Source of the DNA: Epiperipatus broadwayi
Lineage: Eukaryota > Onychophora > Udeonychophora > Euonychophora > Peripatidae
NCBI GenBank assembly: GCA_028023455.1
Contig: JAQFVV010006255.1
Coordinates: 3,288,001 to 3,352,000, forward strand
Length of the DNA: 64,000 bases
Direction of reading: 5' to 3'
Shown: in pieces, positions 47,448 through 59,776 of the stretch
Layout of the letters: every line of letters begins with the position of its first letter
Numbering within the stretch: position 1 is the stretch's first letter
Made by a program: the position numbers and the translations under genes
Notes under the pieces: model-generated
The model's database searches: none
What the model saw: only the letters and a program-made list of their open reading frames with translations
Told to the model about the DNA's origin: nothing

Positions 47448-48390
47448 GTATAGAGCAGGGTGGCCAAACTTTTAGACATTGGGGGTGACCTTTTTGGCGA
47501 AAGTGTACCTGAGTGCAACTATGTTTTTTTCAGGGTTTCAAACAGGAAACCAGAAAAAAAAAGCTACTTTTGCTGGAATGAAAACCCGGACAGAAAAAAA
47601 TTATGGTTTTGAAGTACTGGTTTTTTTAGACTGTACTTATGAATTGGTGTTTTTTTATAAGGACTTTTTAGGTACTCAAAAACATGGAGTTTTTAGAAGA
47701 TACAAACTGATGAAATTTTTTTCTGTAAGATATGAAATGTTGAAGACATTTTATATGATTACTATTAAATTACCTCAGTTCCCGTGCTACTATTACAATT
47801 TGTCCACATCACTTTATAAAATATTTATTAAATTAAAATTATTAAATTACTATACGAAGTGTTTTAAAAAGTTCATAACTTCTTTGTTTTAAAATCAGTT
47901 CATTAAAATCCTTGGTTCTCCAGGATAAGTTATATTCATTTCTCCTTGGGAAAGCTCTAGCATTACACAAAAATAATTTAGTTCTTTTCAGCTTCTTCCA
48001 ACTTGGGTTTATTTTTGAGATTGACAATAACAACAAATGTTATTAGTAAATAAGCAAATATTTTATCTAGCACCGTGCTTGCAATTATATTTCATTCCAA
48101 TATCATCAATATCTTGGATTGAAGAGGAGAGTATTCATTTATTTAACACTCTCAAAGACGCATGCTCAATTAGCTTGAAAGGCTGATATTGGAATGAAAC
48201 AAATGTTATTTTAAATTTGATAATTTTTAAATGAGAATAATTTTGAATTTTTACTTTTTTTTTTATTATTTTTTATATTCAAATCAGCTCTGAATTTATC
48301 ATTGTAATTTGTGTCAATGTTTACATCAGCTTTGTTGTTGACTTCTAGAGACTTGCAGTTGACAAAGTCTTGGCCATCCCTGGTATAGAG
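47448..48390. mobile_element. Non-autonomous hAT element with perfect 8-bp duplication
   Basis: The body is 47456-48382, 927 bp. The left end is CAGGGTGGCCAAACTTTT, and the right end AAAGTCTTGGCCATCCCTG reads CAGGGATGGCCAAGACTTT in reverse, a hAT-type terminal inverted repeat. GTATAGAG flanks both sides exactly (47448-47455 and 48383-48390), the 8-bp target duplication expected of hAT. No transposase motif is present. The 137-codon ORF at 47479-47892, the longest in the window, lies inside but has no known domain and is judged chance. A MITE (48090-48199) is nested within it. Confidence 0.88.
48090..48199. mobile_element. MITE family E, copy 2, nested in hAT element
   Basis: A perfect 16-bp terminal inverted repeat: TTTCATTCCAATATCA at 48090-48105 and TGATATTGGAATGAAA at 48184-48199. 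The interior (ACACTCTCAAAGACGC, CAATTAGCTTGAAAGG) matches copy 1 at 39196-39298. It is 110 bp with no ORF. Insertion inside the hAT element dates it later than that insertion, unless the hAT carried it. Confidence 0.75.
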
Positions 48391-49850
48391 AAAGATTTAT
48401 ATAATAAATAAAATGTCTCATAAGTTGGATTGATCATAACATATATAGTGCCTATGGCATGTTTGAAAGACTCTGCAATGTAAGAATTAATTGCCATATA
48501 TGATATTAGGCAAAGCATAATGCAAGTTCTAAACTTGGGAATGAAGATAGGCTTCTGACTTAGTATGGAGTTTTGCTACCATTGGAATTTTTTTATCTTA
48601 TTCCTTTTTAATTACAAATATAATTAATTGGTTTGTTGAAGCTTGATATATTGGAGCAGCAGAATAAAAAGCATAACATTGTTTGCTAAGGTAATGCTAC
48701 ATTTTTTTAAAAATCTGCAATTAGACACCAGTCATTGTAAAAATGAGGGTAAAATCTCATCTGCATTGTCTAATCAATTTCTAATAGTGTCTTTTGATGG
48801 AAAAAATTTGAAGCAAAAATGTTTGTATCTGCTGTTTTGTGATTTCTAATTATTTATTCCATAGGGGTAGACACATAATTCTTTTGTTCAATATGACTCT
48901 GGTAATCTGTTTGGAATCAGAAATGCTAATAATTTTCAGGCATAAAACCTTCTTGGAGCATTTCAAATGGTTAATGTTATATTTGTTCAGTAATGAAATA
49001 TTATTATATTAGCAAAAATAAAATTGGAAAATGATGGAGTAGTCTTCAAATCTTATTTTCTTAGCCTACAAAAACAAAATATTTTCTGAAGACTTCTTTT
49101 AAAATAATGTTATCCTATGAATTACTTATTGATTAATCAAACTTCATTGGGTGGAATATGTAGATGTTATTTTGATTGCATAAAAATATATATCGAGAAA
49201 ATTTCGATTAGATTCAATTTAAGACTTGGCTGATTAGTTAGTGTTAAGCAATAAAAACATATATATACTATATTTGGAGAAATATATTATTTAAAATTTA
49301 TAATGGCAGACTTTCTAGAGGAAAAAACACGATTGATAAAGATCTAGTAGTAAATAAATGTGTATTATTGGGGATTTTTGTTTTATGAATGCTAATCAGT
49401 TTTTTAAGCTAATTGAATCAATTGTTATAAATTCTAAAGTTTAATGGCAATTTGTAAAATATTAGATACTCAAAAAATAAATATTATTCTGTCTCTATTA
49501 GCAGGATATTGAATGCACTTACACAGAAACAGAAAATAAGTTAAATATTTAGGGGAAAAAATCAGAATTATTTGTAATTGATCAGAATAGTTTTTAATGT
49601 AAATTTAATATCTATTGCAAAGTAAAGGTAGCTTTGGCAAAATTTTATTAATTCATGGACATAATTCACAGCTTAACTTTTTTACATTTAGGGTAAAAAC
49701 TATTAATTAACTAAGATCCATGCATTTAGCTATTAAGAACTTTCAGTCTTCTTCAGTATCTTTGTCTTTCTTTTCCTGACATTTAATCAAATGTCTTTAT
49801 ATATACAAATATAAATTATTAATCAATGTCTGTATTCCAATTATAATAAA
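48391..49850. other. AT-rich DNA, no gene
   Basis: The 68-codon ORF at 48643-48849 has moderately balanced composition (Ser, Lys, Leu) but no recognisable domain or splice context that I can defend. No repeat boundary seen. Confidence 0.4.
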
Positions 49851-50138
49851 ATATATATAATTATTCAAAACAATACAATAATTAATACAGTAAAAATATT
49901 TTAAAAACAAATATATACCATAATTTAATAGAAGTATTTTCAACTATCTAAGTAGTCGTTATCAACTAGATTCAAATTGTATTACAAAAAACCGTTACAA
50001 ATGTCTGACAAATCTAGTTGATAACGACTACTTAGATAATTGAAAGTACAGTACTTCTATTAAATTATGGTATAGATTTGTTTTTAAAATATTTTTATTG
50101 TATTAATTATTGTATTGTTTTGAATAATTATACATATA
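49851..50138. mobile_element. Fold-back element, arms about 122 bp
   Basis: Left arm 49851-49972 and right arm 50010-50138 are near-identical reverse complements: 'ctaagtagtcgttatcaact' answers 'agttgataacgactacttag', and 'aattattcaaaacaataca' answers 'tgtattgttttgaataatt'. The 37-base spacer has no ORF. High identity suggests recent insertion. Unclassified, with TA-rich flanks. Confidence 0.82.
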
Positions 50139-51284
50139 TATAAAGTTCCCTTGCTTACCTGATAAATTTCTTGATTAATAAATTGTTTTTATGATAACAA
50201 ACATTTTTTAGTTATTCATGTATATTTATATCTAAAGATAGTAGATATGTTAGTCATTCATTATTATAAATATTTTTACATAAAATAAAATTAAAATATT
50301 GATATCAAGAATTGTAAGCAAACTGTGGTGTATCAAAATATTCAATTTTCAAGTTAATGAGGTCTTCCCGCTTTAAGATAAGTTGTGTTACCTGAATTGT
50401 AATATTTATCAGTATCAAAATAAAGTAAATTGTTAAAGGCACGATTCATTTTATGATAGTCTGAAAAATCATTTTAGTTATTTTAATATACAAATAAGCA
50501 AGACTATAAAAACTGGTTTTAGGTAGTCACTTTTTAATAGGGCAGTTGCTAACATTTAAAGGATCCTATAGAGTATTATAATTAGATTCTTGGTATTTTT
50601 TTTCTTTTCGGATCAACTTTCAATTTAAAATGAAAGCTGTTAGTTAATAAATACTTGCCATTCAGAATAATGAAAGTATAAGTTTTAAGTGCATCTGTAA
50701 ACATTTGAGTGCTAAATTACATCAGTGTATATATTTGAAATTCATCAGAGTATATATTAGAACTTCTTTGGTGTGCATGTTATCATTCCATTTACTCAAG
50801 AATAAATATGATAGAGGATTTTATATCATAGTGGTTAACACATCATTCTGCTTTGCCACAACCTGGATTGTAAATCTATCATAATATTCCTAGAACATTT
50901 TATAGGTAGTCATTTAATCCAAATGCTACTATCATCTGGAGGTATAGGTTTTAGATTCACCTGTATTGGTTAGATGAAATAATTCATTGATATACATATG
51001 CAAACAAAAACAATGATAATAAAATGTGGACTTCATTACTGATGAGAGAGATATTATAATGTTTTATATAATTAGTAGTTCAGTATTAACACACAATTCT
51101 CATTATTGAGTAAAAGGAAAATTTGTATACATGATATTGAAAACGAAATAATCACTGGAAATTTTAACTAGATTTTATTAGTGTTTGATATAGATTTTCA
51201 ATCTTTCAAGAACATTTATAAATATTTTTTCTATTTAAGTTATCTAAATATTATTATTTTTCTTTATCTGTTTCTTCTTACTTC
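50139..51284. other. AT-rich DNA, no gene
   Basis: A possible degraded tRNA-like SINE lies near 50829-50960 ('atagtggttaacacatcatt' resembles an A box region). It lacks a clear B box and tail. No ORF of note. Confidence 0.4.
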
Positions 51285-51557
51285 TTATTTACCTTTGAAA
51301 TAAAAAATTAATTTTGGAGGAGGATTGTGGCATTCAATCATTAGATCACCTTTCATGGCTCTGAATTTGTAGTTTTTGAGACTTAAAGTAAAATTGCTAA
51401 GTAAATTCATCCAGAAATTTATCTGAAATTCATAATTGCTTTGGTTTATATTAACTTTTGGGAATTCAGCAAAAGACTTGTTGAATTTGTTTGGAATCTT
51501 TTTCACTACAAGAGACTGATTAATGTTAGACTTTCCAGATGCAACTATCATTTTCAA
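51285..51557 (-). CDS. Candidate coding fragment or exon, unknown protein
   Basis: A minus-strand frame of 90 codons with balanced, protein-like composition (for example VVKKIPNKFNKSFAEFPKVN and RAMKGDLMIECHNPPPK), unlike the Phe/Ile/Tyr/Lys-only frames elsewhere. The frame stays open further upstream to about 51620. A possible 3' splice site (TTTGTTTCCTAATTAG) lies just upstream at about 51567-51582, and a possible donor (AAAG then GTAAAT) lies at the 3' end, one codon before the stop. So it could be one exon of a real gene or a fragment of a decayed one. I do not recognise the sequence or any domain. No partner exons were found nearby. Confidence 0.25.
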   Translation of the reverse strand: MKMIVASGKSNINQSLVVKKIPNKFNKSFAEFPKVNINQSNYEFQINFWMNLLSNFTLSLKNYKFRAMKGDLMIECHNPPPKLIFYFKGK

Positions 51558-53203
51558 ATTGCTTATACTAATTAGGAAACAAAAATCTATAAAACATTTG
51601 TTATATCCTTATAACAAACATGGTTTCAACAAATAGCACAATAAAACTTCATTTTGTCAAATGAAAGTTCCTCCATATCATAAAAAAGTTGATCATTTTG
51701 TTTGGGCAACTGAAAATCAAATCTTTTTATTGATTGTTTTTTTAATAAACACATACAAGTACAACAATTATTTATTAAATGACCATATTTAATAGCCAAT
51801 TAGGAAAAGAAACCAAATAAAATGTTTTTTTCTGCAATTGTAATTAAATTATTCAATAAAAACTACTAAATTAAATAGTTTACTACTAGTGTGTAATTTT
51901 TGTCATCGATATCTTTTTTTTTTTTAATAAGTTGTTATATAATAGATTTTAGTTGAATAATTAATATAATTGCTAATATTAAAGAAAATTCAAAGCCAAT
52001 TACTATTAATGTCAATCATTGTTTAGTTTTGATTACAGCCTGAAAATTTTTCAGAGAAAAACATTTATTTCTCTTCATAAAACTTTATACAGAATATAAA
52101 CTATTAAATTAATATTAAGGAAGCAATTAAATAGCACTATCTTACAGCAAAAAAAAAAAAACAGTGCTAAAGCTATTAAATCACATGACTTTCATTTTAA
52201 AAGTCTTCAAATGGGATATATATTTCATTGTTTAGTTTAAAGCTAATGTGCTACAGTTTTATTTTTACTGATTAATTTAATTTGCAATATTCTTATTTCT
52301 AGTTACAACCCCAAAACGCGGCTATATCAATAATAAATAAAATATAGTACTTTGAATGTTTCTCCAACAGATAGATATTTACTCTTTCTTCCTCTACAGA
52401 ATAACTTTATATTTTTAGGTATTTTTGTCTTGATTTTGCTACTATACTGCATAGTTTTGATTTGATTTTTATTGTTGCCTTTTTCAATATTTAAAAATTA
52501 TTCATTTTATTTCTCATTTCTTCTTTTTTAAAATTAAAAATTTATGAAATTATGCAGTTTTGATGACAATCTACATAATTTTATTTTAGTGATTGCTTTA
52601 CTATATAAGTTCTTATTCATATTTTTTATATTTAATTGTAACATGTTTATATTTGTTTTGTTTTTTTTGTTTGTATTTCTTTTTCTTTCAACCTCTATTT
52701 TTTATTAACTGTCAGTTTTTATTATTATAAAGTTTATTATTATGTCTTTATTTATTGTACGTCGTAATATGTTTGCATCATTTTTTTAATATTATTATTG
52801 AAAAAATATTTACAAGTATTGCCGAAATATTAATAAAATAAAATAATGCAATTCTGATCTTAAGTAAAATTAAATGCAATAGCATATGTAGCTTTTAAAA
52901 TGTTTACATATTGAGACGAAGTTTGTTAGTATATATAAGTAATATATAACAGAGATATAGTACACGCTATTTAAGCACTGAGATATAGGGATGGAGTCAG
53001 AGTTGAATAAAGTAAAAAAAAATCTCAACGCTATCATTTTCTACGTTCAGATCGCGATCTATTTTGCTTGAACATCTCATGATTTCTCGCAACAGACCCT
53101 ATATGTATTATTATTTATTAAATTAACAATTATATAATTTTAGCAATTGAACACTTTCCAAATATAGATAACATTTTAAGAATGATCAATCACAAAGATT
53201 AGT
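51558..53203. other. AT-rich DNA; a possible small LTR
   Basis: Mostly AT-rich. The patch 52905-53095 is GC-richer and contains TATTTAAG (52971), AATAAAG (53007) and ends TCTCGCAACA, an arrangement like a short LTR. No matching start, partner LTR or target duplication was found. Weak evidence only. Confidence 0.35.
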
Positions 53204-53324
53204 TATTATATATATATTTCATGTGTCAAAGCATCGGCCGGGAAGCGAAGCCGCGAACCCGGGACAACTGCTTGTAAAGCGGCTGTTCTGACCATTTGAC
53301 CACCAATGCCTGACTATTATATAT
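53204..53324 (-). mobile_element. tRNA-Gly-like SINE, reverse strand
   Basis: The body is 53223-53309 on the minus strand. Read in reverse it begins GCATTGGTGGTCAAATGG (A box TGGTCAAATGG) and ends CCCGGCCGATGCTTTGACAC, the same family as 6447-6540. CCCGGGTTCG followed by a second TTCG shows an insertion in the T-loop region relative to tRNA-Gly, also seen in the other copy (GGTTGTAGGTTCG). TATTATATAT occurs on both sides (53204-53213 and 53315-53324), a possible duplication in AT-rich DNA. No acceptor CCA or functional tRNA fold is supported. Confidence 0.8.
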
Positions 53325-55079
53325 TTTTTGTATTTATTGAAACACTTGATCTGTAAGATTTCTTTGAATATTAGAAGTAATTAATGTGATGATAATCCAG
53401 AAAATTAAGGGGTGACTTGCACAAGACAAAAAAAAACAAAACTTATTTCACTCGTTTTTTTTTCTTTCTGTTTGCCAGGTATACATGCACATACCTATAT
53501 GTAAGATAGTAGCATATTTGTAATTAACCTGGTAGAGTGGATAATAAGTTGGCTATCTGTTACCCTTAAAAGTTCTTTAATATTAAAAAAAAACAACTAA
53601 AATTTGCAATTGTAAAATCTTTCCATAGGATTTAAAAAACGACTTATAAAAATTCAAAGTGAATAAATGTATATTAATATTTATTAAAAATATAAAGCAA
53701 AAATTTGAATAGTTATCGTATAATCAGTTTGACGTTTTAGATTTCGACCACTCAAGTGGCGACCGAGCACAATAGTTTATTCTGTGGAGGAGAATTTTAG
53801 ATTTTTTTTCTGTAGTTGGAAATCAACACTGAAAGTTCTTAGCTTCTAAGTCCCCATTATAACTACTACTAAGAATAAATAATATATTTATATAAGATTT
53901 TAGATTATCTCAGTTATAAATATATGTAAATAGATAGTAATTAGACAGATATATAATCTGACTGTACTTGAAACTCGGATATATATAAGGAACTCACGAT
54001 ATATATGCTATGTCTATATCTTGGAATTCGAATCTACGCTGGATAAAAATTTACATTTTTTACCAGGCTTTAAACAGGTGACCCATAATCAATCTAACTA
54101 ACTATTCAATATTGACGAGTTACAATAGTAAAACAACGATGGAGGACGCTAAAACTTTCAGCAAGGAGAACTTGCTATTTGTATTTTGAAGAGCTATTAT
54201 CTGAAAGAATGTTTTCTGCAGAGGATTGATTAAAAGCTTTTTTAAAAAATAAATAAAAAGTCTAAATATAAAGGATTAGATAAGATTTTTAAAAAATAAT
54301 TATAACTAGTGAATTGCAGTTTGTTTTTAGATAAATAAAACAAACCCATGTTTTTATAAAAATAAATATAAGAAAAACAGAAAATTATATTATTACTGAA
54401 TAATTTTCTAATTTTCCTAAAATTCAGTAAATCCAATATTTTTAATTGTATAATAATCTTATATTCGTTTAAGATTATTATAATATTTATATGACATTGC
54501 ACTAGTTTGATTGTGATTTTTTTATTTTAAATAGACCACGCAGTGTCTTTTTCTTTTTGCACAATACGGTTAACATTCAATTCTGATACATTTTTATGTT
54601 TATGTAGTGGAAGTAGCGATAATAGTATGTACGCGCGCTTGTGTATATAACTAAAAAATTAATCATTTTAAAAATCATGGTGTTTAATAATACTGTATTT
54701 GCAACTGATTTTTTTTTTAAAAAAAAAAGAATGAAAAATTAAGATCACTTATGGGTTACAAATCAAAATAATTTAATTTTATGTAAATGTTTTTATTTGC
54801 AATCAATCTAAAATCCAGCACTTGAAACGTAAGATGAATTAATTGCCTTTCGTAATGGTTTTGTTTAATTAAAAAATAATAATTAGCATCAACTTTTTTT
54901 TTTTAAAAAAGATAATTTATCTAAATGCATACTTGCAAAGTTTTCTTTTATTAAAATTCAAATTATATACATAATTACCTTATTATTTTTTCTTCTTAAG
55001 TCAACTTAGAGGATTATTTATAAATGTTAACACCGATGTCACGTTAATAAACGTTGTAAATTAAGATTTTATGTGTTAA
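53325..55079. other. Mostly unique DNA, no proven gene
   Basis: Around 53985-54200 the sequence is GC-richer. ATATATAAGG lies at 53990 and, about 140 bases on, 'caacgATGGAGGACGC' opens a 17-codon frame (MEDAKTFSKENLLFVF) in good start context. That resembles a promoter and leader but is too short to call. A GCGCGC run lies at 54631. The minus ORF of 86 codons at 54242-54502 is AT-rich chance. Confidence 0.35.
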
Positions 55080-55640
55080 GTTTACAGGTGAAAAGTGTTG
55101 AGGTAACCAATATAGACGATAATTTCTTTCGTGGGGTGAATAATCTTGACTAGGGGCTTGCTGCTCCCGCCCTCTGTCAGCTAACAATCTAATTACCGCT
55201 TTTGTCAATTTTCTATCATGAATACACCCGCCTCAGAAATGAAACACTTTGTATGATCGACCATCATTCAAAAATGCCTTAGCTTTTGACATGGCTTAAT
55301 TTTTCAATTCTTTCCCGGATACGCATTTGCCTTCATTGCTCTTATCGGACTTCAAAATTATTACATTACGATTAATAGGGTTATTAATTTGTGGAGCAAA
55401 ACTTTCATCTTGCGGTATTAAAAAGAGACATCAGACCGGGCTATTAGTTTGACAACAGTGTTCGCTGCCGGGTGATTGCTCCGAGCATTCTCATCTGCCG
55501 TATTATCAAAAATAGTTTGCCCAAAAACAGTCGATGATTCGTACGCCATGCATGTCAAGTACTGATAAAACTTAACATTTGAAAACTCGTCTGTTTGAAT
55601 GCCAGTAAATTGTCTGATATAAAGTCGTATATCTAACATT
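55080..55640. other. GC-richer, CpG-containing patch with small minus-strand ORF
   Basis: This 560-bp stretch stands out from the AT-rich flanks and shows no repeat match in the window. The minus strand holds a 73-codon frame at 55418-55639 with balanced composition (for example YESSTVFGQTIFDNTADENA) but no known domain. Continuation downstream hits stops in all frames. It could be a conserved non-coding element, part of an exon, or a fragment of an unrecognised element. Confidence 0.4.
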
Positions 55641-58600
55641 CTAACCTTTGACTAATCATTCTTTTTTCTCTTCATTTAAAAGGTTTCTTGACAGTGTTTT
55701 AATAAGCATTTTAACTGATACAAAAATATTTTGCAAACCGTTTCAATGTTATTTATATTACGGTTTTAATTATGTGTGTGTATATATATAGCATACGCAT
55801 CTTTGAATAAATTGCATATTTACAAATAAACACGCATACTATAATATATGCAAAAATGAAAAACAATAACCAGTAATATATATATCCATGAAAAGTTATT
55901 TGGCCAAAGAAAAACGGTATTTCAAAATAGAGTATTAGCGAAAGAGAAATTGCTTGTTTTTTTATTTATCAATTATTGGTTTTAAGCTATATTATTTTTA
56001 TTTAATTTTTATGCAAAATATAAAATAAAGTACTATGGAAATAATGGGAACATTTTTTTGTGAATATTTTCTTATGAATTTCTTTTTCAAAGATCATTTT
56101 GCCCTTTTCTTTACTTGAAGGGAATTATTTATCACTTTTTTATATTACAATTTTTTTAATAATGTTTTTCCTAATTCCTCTATTTTCTCTATATATTTAT
56201 TTCTTTATGACTAACAATAGACGCAGACATAGGATCAACTTATAGCTTCGCAATTATAGAAATGAATTCGTAGTTGAAAAAAATGAGTAACACTATAATT
56301 AAAAAACAAACCCAGAAATGAGTAAAACTAATAGATTTAGCAGACGAAAAACTGAGCAATATAAAAATTAATAAGCAAATAAATATAAAAAAATAAAATA
56401 AAATGAATAACAATAGAAACTGCACGGCATATAGTTAGGACCTATTTTATAGATTAAAACATAGTGGAGTAGCAAAGTATCAGAATCTGGAGGAGATAAG
56501 ATCGAACGCATCGATTCCAGTTTTGTCTCTTCTGACCCTCAAGCTTTTTATAAACTCTTCAGCAATCATAAAGTTATTCGATCGTCTATTTATTAATTTG
56601 TCATAAAATAAAAATCTTTGCCACTAACTTTTATAATTGTAAATAAAAATATTACATTGACATCATAAACTCTTAAGTTTATGCGAGATATTTTTATAAT
56701 TTTAAACTTAAATAAATTAAGATATTTATTTATATTCTAACATTCATCATTTTAGCGCCAATATATTTAAATATAGATGCTAGAAGAAAGTATGAATGAG
56801 GATGGTAACAATTAACTTAAAATGTTCATTCACTTGTATATTTTATTTTTCCATTTAAGTGAAACTGTTGAGGCAATAAAACTTTATTGATAAAAGTTAA
56901 TATATGTTTAAAATCTTTAAAATCAAAAATATACTTTTATTACCTTTTCCATGAAGAATGTTCACTTTTTTTTTTTTAAAAAAAAATATATTTATTATTT
57001 ATAACATACATAAAATTGATTTTAATTTTATATCTACACTTATCCATAGCTTATCTATAGCAATATCGGGCTTTTATTGCCAAAAAGAAAAAATGATAAA
57101 TTATCAAACACTTTTAATTATTATAATGAAAGGGTAAGTAAAACTTTATTTAAATAAATCACTACAAGACAGACTTCTCCAAATTCCTTCCTTCTTATAG
57201 AGGAGTTATGGAAGATAAGACATTTGTAATCAGTCTTATAAACTGTTAGGTAATAGAGGTTTTCATAATTGTTTAATCTTTTAGCCAAGAATAATCACAT
57301 ATCTATTTATTTATCAATATTAGATAACTAGCTGGTTTGAATATAGATCTCCCCCCCCAAAAAAAAAAAAAAAACTGAATGAATTGAGTCAAATTCTAGA
57401 TTACTAGTATTAACTTCTACACTATAAATCTATTTTTTAATCATTATATATAGTATAATATCTAATTATAATAGCAAGTACAGATGCCATAACATCTCTT
57501 ATAATTTATTAGATAATTCCTTAACTAATACTTTGTTTATGTAACTACCCAATTGATTTTTACAAATGTTCATTAGATATAAAAATAATGATTTGTTATA
57601 TTGAATTAGTATCATGAAATTTATAAAAGAAAGAAAGTGAGTGCAAGTAGAAGTACATACTATTTTCAGCCAAGATATAGCACACCGAATAAAAAAAAAT
57701 TGTAATGGAATACATATATAATTTGTTAGCACAGAAGCATCTTTTTTCATAAAAGAGTATTTCTTTAGTTAACTATCAGTTAGATCAGTGCAATTTTATT
57801 TTTAAGGGAGGGTCCATTCTAAAATAAATTATTAACTGTTAATTTTATAGAATTTGTTTTTGAGTTATTAACAATGAATTTGAAAGCCTGCTAATTGGTT
57901 TTTATATTTTATTATTCATAAATTTAGTTAAGCATGTTTTTTAAATTTATCTCTTTCCACTCATCTTCTATTCAGTATCTTTTTTGTTTAAATAACCTTT
58001 ACATCTTATCTCTCCATTGTTTCTTGGAGCAAGTTAATAGTCTTTTAGATTTTCTTCACGTGAATAGGAGCTCACTTTTTGAATAATAAAAATGATATGT
58101 CATAGAGAGGGGTCATCAAGATTTTAGGAATGCTGAGGTGAGGCATGGCCAAAAAGAAAGAAAAAGATTTGGAACGAATTAGTTAAATATATTGCCAATC
58201 ATATTTTTTAGTTTAAAAATTTTAAAGAATTTTTATTTTAAAGCAAAATAAAATTTCATCTTAGTTTTAATTTGATTTTATGGAACAAATATTATCTCTA
58301 TATTTCTATAAATAATATGATTAATGGGATGGAATAGATTTATGCAACATTAGAATTGATTAGTCTATACAAACTTTTAGATACTAATGGCTTTATAGTT
58401 GTAATTATAAATTTATTAAACGCACATTGATTACGTAATATTTACTGTGGTTATAACCTCGATAATATGCGTATAAAATGCGATAGTAGGGACCTCTACA
58501 GGTGTTTTAACCACAAGCTTACGCTAAATTCTAATCAAGAATAGTTAATTTTCTCATTATATTATTTGTAAAAGAAATGGCAGATAGTGGTAATTTCACA

Positions 58601-59776
58601 ATCAATAAATAATAAAATAATAATAGAGTTCCTAAAGAGTTTGAGCATTGAAGTTGCAGTTCACGGAACATAAGCTCCAAAATCCTCAACTCTATTACTA
58701 TATCAAATCGTTTGTGATATCACTGAATTGATCTTCAATAAAAAAGCAACTGATGTTTTTTTTTTCTCCCTGTGAACAAGAATTTTATATGACTAATAAA
58801 AGATTATTTTTTGGAGTTTGAAAAATTAAAGAAATACACGTAAGAGGCATTTTTTGAATAGTAACTCATTATTTGGAAATAAATATTACAGATTTTATTG
58901 AGAAAGATTATATTGTGATAGAATATAATAATCATAATTAAAATATTTCATAATCAATATCAAATTAATCTGAGGCTAACAATGGATTTATGGTAAAAAA
59001 TCATTAAAATGGGTGTCTTAACTTCCTTTGAGAAATAAATATATGTATATATCAACAATGCATGAAGAATATAACCTCATTTTTAAGATTAAAAAAAAAC
59101 ATTGCTACAAATATTACAAACAGAATATAACTGCTACCTCAATAACAGAGTATTATTAATAAGTAGTATTATTTTAAATGTGTCCAAAGTATTCTAGTTA
59201 GTACCAATACTCTGTCTATGCTCTTATTTATAATATCATATAAATTTCAGTATTTTTCTATAATTATTTTTTTCTGATGAAATAACCTTATTATTTAATG
59301 TATAACAATTTAAATATTTTATTTAAAAATTTAGGATCATTAGTTTTATTTCTGGTTTTTATTTAAAGACAACTTAGATTTTTTGTGCTGCGTTTTACCA
59401 AGAATATTTTTTTTTTTACATTGAATCATTTTATAATTGAAATATTTAATATTGCAGTTTAATGCCTTGATTTCTAATGAATAGTAACCATCCTTCTGGT
59501 AATAACGAATTTTAAAAGTTTGCGGGAATGCTTCCACCAACAAACACCAACATAGATTTAGTCATAGTGACAATTCACAATCTTTACTAGGGCCCAATGA
59601 GCACATTTGTTAAGTTTATAAAGAGATTTATATTTTTTTCAAAAAAACTAGGTGGCACTTTTTTGGACAAATATTGAAAAGATTTCATGCTTGTTACTAA
59701 GATTTGTTTGGTAGGATTTTGAAGCTCTCCTCTATCTACTTAGCTCTAAATTGAGCTACATTATTAAATATCCATA
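55641..59776. other. AT-rich DNA, no gene
   Basis: (TA)n near 55780; homopolymer T and A runs near 56975 and 57358. A modestly GC-richer segment lies at 58430-58530. A string GAGGGGTCATCAAG at about 58107 with 'gaggcatggcc' at 58140 might be a decayed hAT end, but no partner was found. ORFs here (56240-56425, 57499-57750, 59346-59543) are AT-rich chance frames. Confidence 0.45.

Noticed and set aside
47479-47892. 137-codon ORF, longest in the window
   Set aside because: It lies wholly inside a non-autonomous hAT element with defined ends and target duplications, has no domain I recognise, and its composition follows the local AT bias.
58100-58160. A hAT terminus near 58.1 kb
   Set aside because: Only a loose resemblance to hAT ends, with no inverted partner or 8-bp duplication found nearby.
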